A DNA stretch of 11,246 bases from an uncultured Planctomycetaceae bacterium (GTDB taxonomy: Bacteria > Planctomycetota > Planctomycetia > Pirellulales > Pirellulaceae): assembly GCA_903927685.1 (NCBI GenBank), contig CAIYOB010001144.1:1-11246 (forward strand), given 5' to 3'. Each line of letters begins with the position of its first letter. Within the stretch, counting starts at the first letter, position 1. The notes beneath the pieces were generated by a model, which was given only the letters and a program-made list of their open reading frames with translations, was not told where the DNA came from and searched no databases. Position numbers and translations under genes: made by a program. Shown piece after piece: positions 6,343 through 11,246 of the stretch.

Positions 6343-8175
6343 TTACGGCCAGACGGGTTTCAGCTGCAGTTCGATCGTCGCCCGGGCCGCGCCCGTCAGG
6401 TGCACGGCCAGCCGGCGGACGCCCTTGTTCACGGCTTGCCGCTCAGGCTGGGGCGACGTCGGCAGGGGGGTGGCAGGCAGGACTTGCAGCTTGGCATCGG
6501 CCGGCAGCACCAGTTCGACCAGCAGTTGCTGACGACCGAGTCGCAGAGTCGCTTCGCGGCCGGTGTCGTTCAGCGTCACTTCGGCCGGCGAGTGCAGCAG
6601 CGACCAGATCTCCGCCGGTGACTTGGCTTCGATCTCGTCGCGGACGGTGACCGTGCGGCGCTCGGTCAGCGAGATTGTCCGCTGGACCCGGGTGGCGTGT
6701 GCGGCATAGGCCGGGGTCAGATCGAGCGTTGCGGACGGCCGCTCACCCTCGGCCTCGAACCGCACGATCTTGGTGGCGGCACGCGGATCCTGGTCCGGCC
6801 CCAAGCCCGGATTGATCACCAGCGTATTGTGGCCTTCGGCCCGCAGCCGATAGTAATTCCAACGTTGGCCGCCGAAGTAACCGGGCAGGTTGTAGTCGTC
6901 CGCGCCCAAGTCCACGAACCAGCGTTCGCCGAGTGCTTCGAGCACGAACGTGCCCAGGTCCAAGTTGCTGTGGTTGACCGCGTTCGAGCCGGCTTTGAAA
7001 GCGACCCACAGGGCATTGCGGTCGTTCCAGGCACTGCGGAACACGCCGACTTCGGCAGCGCGGAAGTACTTGTTCCGCGGCAGCTTGGACAAGTCTGCCT
7101 GGTGTCCGCGCGGATCGTAATACACCAGGTCCAGCGCCGACGACTCGGCGTGCGCCAGTTCGAACGCAGCGAACTCGGGCCGGTTGAACTTGCGGGCCAG
7201 CCAGAACAGCTGCGGCGGGCGCGGCGTGCCGGCGCCGGCGTCGGCAAAATTGAACGTCCGGTCCAGCGGGCCGGTCAAGTACAGCGGGAATGTGCCGGCC
7301 TCGGAGAAGCCGAAAATGGTGGACAGCCCGTAGTCCGTGCCCAGTGCCGAATCGAGCGCCGCGAGCATCGCCACGTTGTACTGGGTGGCGTAGGACCAAT
7401 AGCCGGGGCCTTCGCCCCACGCGCCGTCGGGGGCGAAGTTCCGCATGGCCAGCGGCACGCTGCGGATCGCGTTTTCCAGGATCTCGCCGGCGAGCTGCGG
7501 TTCCAGGTCCGCCAGGGCCAGCGCGCCCAGCGTCAGCCCACCGTTGCAGACCTGGTTCCAGTTGTGCTGGGACTTGTGCCAGCCGCCGGAGGCATGATAG
7601 ACCTTCAGCCCCGGCTTCAATCCCAGTTCGACGATCGCCGTATGCAGCACCTGCCGCTGCTCGGCCGTCCACTGGTCGTACAGCCAGTCGTAGCCCAGCG
7701 CAAACGCGGCGGTCATCTCGGCCGTGTCCAGAAAATGCCGTGGGTTCCAGTCCTTGAATTGGGCCGCCGTCTCCAATTCCTGCCACGCCCGCTCGACCCA
7801 GCGGCGGTCGCCGTCGATTCGGTGCAGCAAGGCCAAGGTCGTGATGCGATCCAGCACCCGGCGACTGGTCGCCAACAGCCGCAGTCCGTCAGGGATCTCG
7901 TATTGCGACGGCTTGGCTCGCAGGATGCGTTCGCCGTCGGTGCGGATCGATTCGAACCCGCGGGTGAGCGTGGCGTCGGTTTTGACGCCGCGCCGCAATT
8001 CGTCAAACCGTTCGGCCGAAGCGAGCAACCGCGGGTGACCGGGGCGGAGATCCGCCAGGATCCGCGCGGCAGTGGGCAGCTCGAGCGGCGGCGGATCCGC
8101 CGCGCGGGAACGGGTGGACAGCAGGCAACAGGCAAGAGCAATGACAACGAAAAAGCAGCGGGCGGGGATAGTCAT
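6343..8175 (-). CDS. Exported heparinase II/III-like polysaccharide lyase
   Basis: 610 residues. A signal peptide opens it (MTIPARCFFVVIALACCLLS, cleavage near SRAA, residues 23-26). The N-terminal half (about 30-350) fits the alpha/alpha-barrel of heparinase II/III-like lyases, with SQHNWNQVCNGG (202-213, His204) and GEGPGYWSYATQYN (254-267, Tyr259). The C-terminal beta-sandwich begins around 370 and carries the family hallmark NHSNLDLGTFVLEALGERWF (401-420, His402), then DLGADDY (422-428) and YRLRAEGHNTLV (442-453). The His/Tyr/His set has the order and spacing of the catalytic residues of heparinase II. Such enzymes cleave uronic-acid-containing polysaccharides by beta-elimination, but the substrate (heparan-type, alginate or other) cannot be told. 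ATG 8175 was chosen because GGAG (complement of 8182-8185) lies 7 nt upstream and the signal peptide starts there; the frame is open further upstream to 8358 without coding character. Confidence 0.88.
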   Translation of the reverse strand: MTIPARCFFVVIALACCLLSTRSRAADPPPLELPTAARILADLRPGHPRLLASAERFDELRRGVKTDATLTRGFESIRTDGERILRAKPSQYEIPDGLRLLATSRRVLDRITTLALLHRIDGDRRWVERAWQELETAAQFKDWNPRHFLDTAEMTAAFALGYDWLYDQWTAEQRQVLHTAIVELGLKPGLKVYHASGGWHKSQHNWNQVCNGGLTLGALALADLEPQLAGEILENAIRSVPLAMRNFAPDGAWGEGPGYWSYATQYNVAMLAALDSALGTDYGLSTIFGFSEAGTFPLYLTGPLDRTFNFADAGAGTPRPPQLFWLARKFNRPEFAAFELAHAESSALDLVYYDPRGHQADLSKLPRNKYFRAAEVGVFRSAWNDRNALWVAFKAGSNAVNHSNLDLGTFVLEALGERWFVDLGADDYNLPGYFGGQRWNYYRLRAEGHNTLVINPGLGPDQDPRAATKIVRFEAEGERPSATLDLTPAYAAHATRVQRTISLTERRTVTVRDEIEAKSPAEIWSLLHSPAEVTLNDTGREATLRLGRQQLLVELVLPADAKLQVLPATPLPTSPQPERQAVNKGVRRLAVHLTGAARATIELQLKPVWP

Positions 8176-8525
8176 GGCGGGCTCCAAGGTGGGATGTTGC
8201 GACGTTTGAGCGCGACCCAACGGGGAGCGAGACCGGAACGAGTCGATCGCGGACACGCTCACCGTCGGGGCATGGTTAGACGAACGATACACCATCCCGC
8301 GTCCGCTGTCGATTCGGGGAGCGGCGCCGCAACCGGCCTCCACCTCCGCGGCACCCACGGCAGGGGAAACAGGGCGAGCAGCGCGAACATCGCCAGGCAG
8401 GAGCGCCGTCGGCGGTCAACCGTCTTCGGGGGAACGACTTGACACGGCCGGATTATCCGTCAGTTTGTAGGCAAGGTCGCAGGGCCAAAGCGAGACGACG
8501 GGTCTTTTTGGGAGGAGCCGCAGAC
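8176..8525. other. 350-bp divergent intergenic region
   Basis: It separates the leftward heparinase-like gene from the rightward carboxypeptidase gene, so it should hold both promoters. A perfect TTGACA sits at 8439-8444 on the plus strand, but no good -10 lies 16-18 bp downstream. A 43-codon minus-strand frame (8259-8390) begins MFALLALFPLPW but has no ribosome binding site and no recognisable continuation; I do not call it a gene. No repeat or RNA structure stands out. Confidence 0.5.
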
Positions 8526-9887
8526 ATGAATCGTCATCCCGAGCTGTTGATTTCACCGTTCCCGAAACACGGGGTCCCGGAGCCTCGCAGCGTTCGTCCC
8601 CGGCCACACCGCGCTCGAACGTTGAGGTACTGCCGCACGATTCCAGCAGTCATCCTGGCAACCGCTCTGCTGTGGATGCCGCCCAGCGTGCAAGCCGCGG
8701 ATGAGACACCCCACCCGCTCCAGCACATCAATACGGCTTTTGAAAACGCCTCACCGCTGTGGTGGGAAGTCGACGCGGCAGGCGTCGTGCACGTGCATCT
8801 GGTCTACGACCAGGAACGCAGCGCTCCGAACCGGGCGAACGGCCACTGGAACTTTCGGATCGACGCCGAACCGGGGGCCGACCTGACGATCTTGCTTGGA
8901 CCGTTTGCCAATATCTACAACGGCAAGTTGGGCACGGCTGTTCGCGAGCCGGCGACCACCTTCGTTTCGGATGACGGGAAAGCGTGGCGTCCGGTCAAGA
9001 TGGAGTACGTCGAGCCGGATCATCGGCGACTGCAGGTGCACATGAACGGCCCCACGTTGCATGTCGCCCGCCTGCAGCCGTATGGCCTTTCCGATCTGGA
9101 AAAGCTGAAAGCCGACATCGCCGGCCAAGCCCTGGTCGAAATCACGCCGATCGGGCAGACGGTGGAAGGCCGCGAGCTGGAGATGATCCGGGTGGGCGCT
9201 CCCGAGGCTCCGCACCGCGTGCTGATTCGAGCGCGGGCCCATCCGTGGGAGCCGGGCGGAAACTGGGTGCTGGAAGGCCTGATTCGCCGGTTGCTGCGGG
9301 GCGACGCCGAGACGCAGCAGTGGCGAGCTGTCTACAGTCTGTCCGTCTTGCCGATGGCGAACAAGGACGGCGTCGCCCGCGGCCGGACGCGATTCAACAT
9401 GAACGGCAAGGATCTCAACCGCGACTGGCTGCAGCCGGCCGATCCGGCATTGGCCCCGGAGAACGCCGCCCTCGAACAATGGCTCGAGACGATGCTCGCG
9501 CGAGGCCAGCGTCCTGACCTGGCGATCGACTTTCACAACGACGCCTACGGGAACCTGCATCTGCCTGCGGCGGTGAACGAGGATCCCCGCGGGGAGGCTT
9601 GCCTGAGGGAACTCAAGCGATTTGAGGGGCTGTTGCGCGAGCACACGTGGTTCACCGAGGGCGCTTCGACCGGGATCTCGCCGACGATCGCCGGCGGCTT
9701 GGTGCACCGCTACGGAATTCCGGCCTGTATCCACGAGCTGAATGCCGACTGGATCGCGGGACTGGAAGATTTCCCGAGTGCCGCCCACTGGAGCCAGTAC
9801 GGCGAGCAACTCGGCGCCGTCTTTTACTGGTACTTTGGCGAGGAACGCAAGCCGGCTGGACAACCGCAGCCGGAACCGGCACCATGA
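8526..9887 (+). CDS. Exported M14 metallocarboxypeptidase, cytosolic-carboxypeptidase-like
   Basis: 453 residues. After a long basic n-region, a hydrophobic core (IPAVILATALLW, 39-50) and SVQA (54-57) mark a signal peptide. The region 65-195 resembles the beta-domain that precedes the catalytic domain in cytosolic carboxypeptidases (CCP/AGBL), ending in a PYGLSDL segment like their PYTYSDL. The catalytic domain shows the zinc motif HPWE (His239, Glu242), DLNRDW (297-301) for substrate binding, a third zinc ligand His337 in IDFHND, and the catalytic Glu404 in CIHELNA. It would trim amino acids from peptide C-termini; an exported CCP-like enzyme in a carbohydrate cluster hints at a peptide-bearing glycan (inference). 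GGAGG at 8511-8515, 10 nt ahead, supports ATG 8526 over the upstream TTG at 8439. Its stop overlaps an ATG (ATGA at 9884-9887), and the beta-helix gene follows. Confidence 0.85.
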   Translation: MNRHPELLISPFPKHGVPEPRSVRPRPHRARTLRYCRTIPAVILATALLWMPPSVQAADETPHPLQHINTAFENASPLWWEVDAAGVVHVHLVYDQERSAPNRANGHWNFRIDAEPGADLTILLGPFANIYNGKLGTAVREPATTFVSDDGKAWRPVKMEYVEPDHRRLQVHMNGPTLHVARLQPYGLSDLEKLKADIAGQALVEITPIGQTVEGRELEMIRVGAPEAPHRVLIRARAHPWEPGGNWVLEGLIRRLLRGDAETQQWRAVYSLSVLPMANKDGVARGRTRFNMNGKDLNRDWLQPADPALAPENAALEQWLETMLARGQRPDLAIDFHNDAYGNLHLPAAVNEDPRGEACLRELKRFEGLLREHTWFTEGASTGISPTIAGGLVHRYGIPACIHELNADWIAGLEDFPSAAHWSQYGEQLGAVFYWYFGEERKPAGQPQPEPAP

Positions 9888-9943
9888 ACAGCTTCGCCGC
9901 CGACCCGTTTGAGGACACGTGGACTTCGTGGAGGCTTCCGAGG

Positions 9944-11246
9944 ATGAACCGCATGACGACTGCCTGCCGCCTGGTGCTGGCCCTGCTTCCTTTCGCCGCC
10001 TGTGTTTTGTACGCGGGCGAATCCCCACCAGACCCGTCGCCGCAGTCGGACGAACGGCAACTTCCCCGGGCGATGCACTCGGCGATGACGGATCTGCCGC
10101 GGATCACGGCCGGCCGGGACAACGCCGACCTCGTGGGCTCGGACAATCGCGTGTTGCAGGCCGCCGTGGATTATCTGGCCGCGCTGGGAGGGGGCACGGT
10201 CGAGATCGGCCCCGGCGAGTTCCTGATGCGGGACTCGCTGCACCTACGGTCCGGCGTGACGGTTCGCGGCCAGGCGGGCCAAACGCTGCTGCGCAAAGCG
10301 GACGCCGCCGTGTCGCCCCTGGCCCTGGACGGGGATTTCGGCGAACAGCAGGTCACCGTCGAAGACGCAACCGGATTCGAGGTGGGTGCCGGCGTAGCGA
10401 TTTGGGACGATCGAGCCGGCGGCTTTCATACGACGGTCGCCCGGATCACCGGACGGCGCGGCAAGACGTTCTCCATCGACCGGCCGCTGATGGCCGATTG
10501 TATGGTCCAGAACCACGCCCAGGCCGCCACCGTGTTTCCGGTGGTCAGCGGCCGCGAGATCGAGGGCGCCTGTATCGAGAACCTCGTCGTGCTGGGTAAC
10601 AAGGAGGCGAATGCCCCCTTGAACGGCTGCCGCGGCGCCGGGGTCTACCTGTACGGCGGCCACGGGACGGTCATCCGCGGCTGCGAAGTGCGCGGCTACA
10701 ACGGGGACGGGATCAGCTTCCAACAGTCTAACGACGTCACCGTCGAACGTTGCGTGAGCACGGACAATGCCCAACTGGGATTGCATCCCGGCAGCGGCTC
10801 CCAGCGGCCTGTCGTCCGAGGTTGCACGGCCCGCGGCAACGGCACGGACGGCCTGTTCTTGTGCTGGCGAGTGCGGCACGGGGTCTTTGAGGACAACCTG
10901 CTGGAAGGCAACGGCCAGTATGGGATTTCGATTGGGCACAAGGACTCGGACAATCTCTTGCAGCGGAACCGCGTCTGCCGCAACGCGCGGGAAGGCGTCC
11001 ACTTTCGCAACGAGACGCTTGGCATGGCCGCCCACCGCAACCGACTGGTGGCCAACGTCATCGAGGACAACGGCACGGCGGCGGCTTCGCCTGGGATTCG
11101 GATTCGCGGGGCGACCGACGGCTTGGTCTTCGAGCAGAACCTGATCCGCGACACCCGCGCGTCCGGCAGCCGGACGCAAACCGTGGGCATCCTGGTCGAA
11201 GCCCAGGTCGGAGACCTCACTCTCCAGGACAACACGATCGAAGCCG
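9944..11246 (+). CDS. Exported right-handed beta-helix protein, C-terminus beyond the window
   Basis: 434 residues are visible and the frame is open at the right edge. The N-terminus (MNRMTTACRLVLALLPFAAC) is an export signal; Cys20 after FAA could be a weak lipobox. Residues 50-110 resemble the start of pectate-lyase-superfamily beta-helix proteins (DNRVLQAAVDYLAALGGGTV then GPGEFLMRDSLHLRSGVTVRG). From about 205 on, short repeating strands of the parallel beta-helix type follow (GVYLYGG...GTVIRGCEVRGYNGDGISF; GISIGHKDSDNLLQRN; NRLVANVIEDNGTA). Such folds bind or cleave polysaccharides, but no catalytic set can be assigned from the visible part. The start at 9944 is preferred because GGAGG (9930-9934) precedes it by 9 nt and it begins the signal peptide. 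An in-frame ATG at 9884 overlaps the carboxypeptidase stop and would add 20 residues. It is very likely co-transcribed with the carboxypeptidase gene. Confidence 0.82.
   Translation, partial: MNRMTTACRLVLALLPFAACVLYAGESPPDPSPQSDERQLPRAMHSAMTDLPRITAGRDNADLVGSDNRVLQAAVDYLAALGGGTVEIGPGEFLMRDSLHLRSGVTVRGQAGQTLLRKADAAVSPLALDGDFGEQQVTVEDATGFEVGAGVAIWDDRAGGFHTTVARITGRRGKTFSIDRPLMADCMVQNHAQAATVFPVVSGREIEGACIENLVVLGNKEANAPLNGCRGAGVYLYGGHGTVIRGCEVRGYNGDGISFQQSNDVTVERCVSTDNAQLGLHPGSGSQRPVVRGCTARGNGTDGLFLCWRVRHGVFEDNLLEGNGQYGISIGHKDSDNLLQRNRVCRNAREGVHFRNETLGMAAHRNRLVANVIEDNGTAAASPGIRIRGATDGLVFEQNLIRDTRASGSRTQTVGILVEAQVGDLTLQDNTIEA

Noticed and set aside
8259..8390. Small minus-strand frame MFALLALFPLPW... 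(43 codons)
   Set aside because: No ribosome binding site, only a short hydrophobic start followed by unremarkable sequence, and it lies in the upstream region of the heparinase-like gene.
6697..8442. A long plus-strand frame opposite the heparinase-like gene
   Set aside because: Arg/Gln/Val-rich with no motifs; the minus strand carries the lyase hallmarks.
8439..8467. Perfect -35 TTGACA upstream of the carboxypeptidase gene
   Set aside because: No acceptable -10 within 16-18 bp; the downstream bases (agtttg) match poorly, so I did not call a promoter.
8751..10028. A 425-codon minus-strand frame opposite the carboxypeptidase
   Set aside because: No domain features; the plus strand has a complete M14 active site.

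Overview
The window is GC-rich DNA, almost certainly from a planctomycete, most likely of the Pirellula/Rhodopirellula type. The clues are a zinc-ribbon protein that also carries a GYF_2-like domain and a C-terminal membrane anchor, a ClpP-like protein of unusual make-up, many secreted carbohydrate-active enzymes, and loose gene packing with decayed gene pieces between operons. The taxonomic call rests on gene content, not on a marker gene.

Left part (1-2721, minus strand): a compact operon reads leftward. It encodes a zinc-ribbon/GYF membrane protein, a membrane-inserted P-loop NTPase of KAP-like layout (17 nt downstream), and the first 49 codons of an exported protein cut by the window edge. 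A candidate promoter precedes the first gene. Diverging from it is a short ClpP-like protein (2784-3323, plus strand) whose Ser and His align with the ClpP triad but whose usual Asp is replaced by Gly.

Middle (3324-4317): about 1 kb without an intact gene. It holds a short in-frame fragment that reads as the N-terminus of a histone-deacetylase/AcuC-family protein, a weaker DUF1501-like fragment, a small inverted repeat, and a near-perfect 32-bp inverted repeat whose arms each contain an 11-bp direct repeat. It looks like a graveyard or repeat landing site.

Right part (4318-11246): a set of exported enzymes suited to polysaccharide or glycoconjugate breakdown. These are an acetyl-xylan-esterase-like alpha/beta hydrolase with a second, apparently dead, hydrolase-like half (plus), a heparinase II/III-like lyase (minus, convergent with the esterase), then a secreted M14 metallocarboxypeptidase resembling cytosolic carboxypeptidases and a right-handed beta-helix protein (both plus, probably one transcript, the last cut by the window edge). 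Each has an N-terminal export signal, so the set likely acts in the periplasm or outside the cell on a complex, possibly peptide-bearing, polysaccharide. The substrate cannot be read from the sequence.

I see no rRNA, tRNA, CRISPR array, transposase or intact mobile element. No complete new system is proven; the most unusual items are the KAP-like NTPase/GYF operon, the Asp-less ClpP-like protein, the half-dead double hydrolase and the structured inverted repeat.
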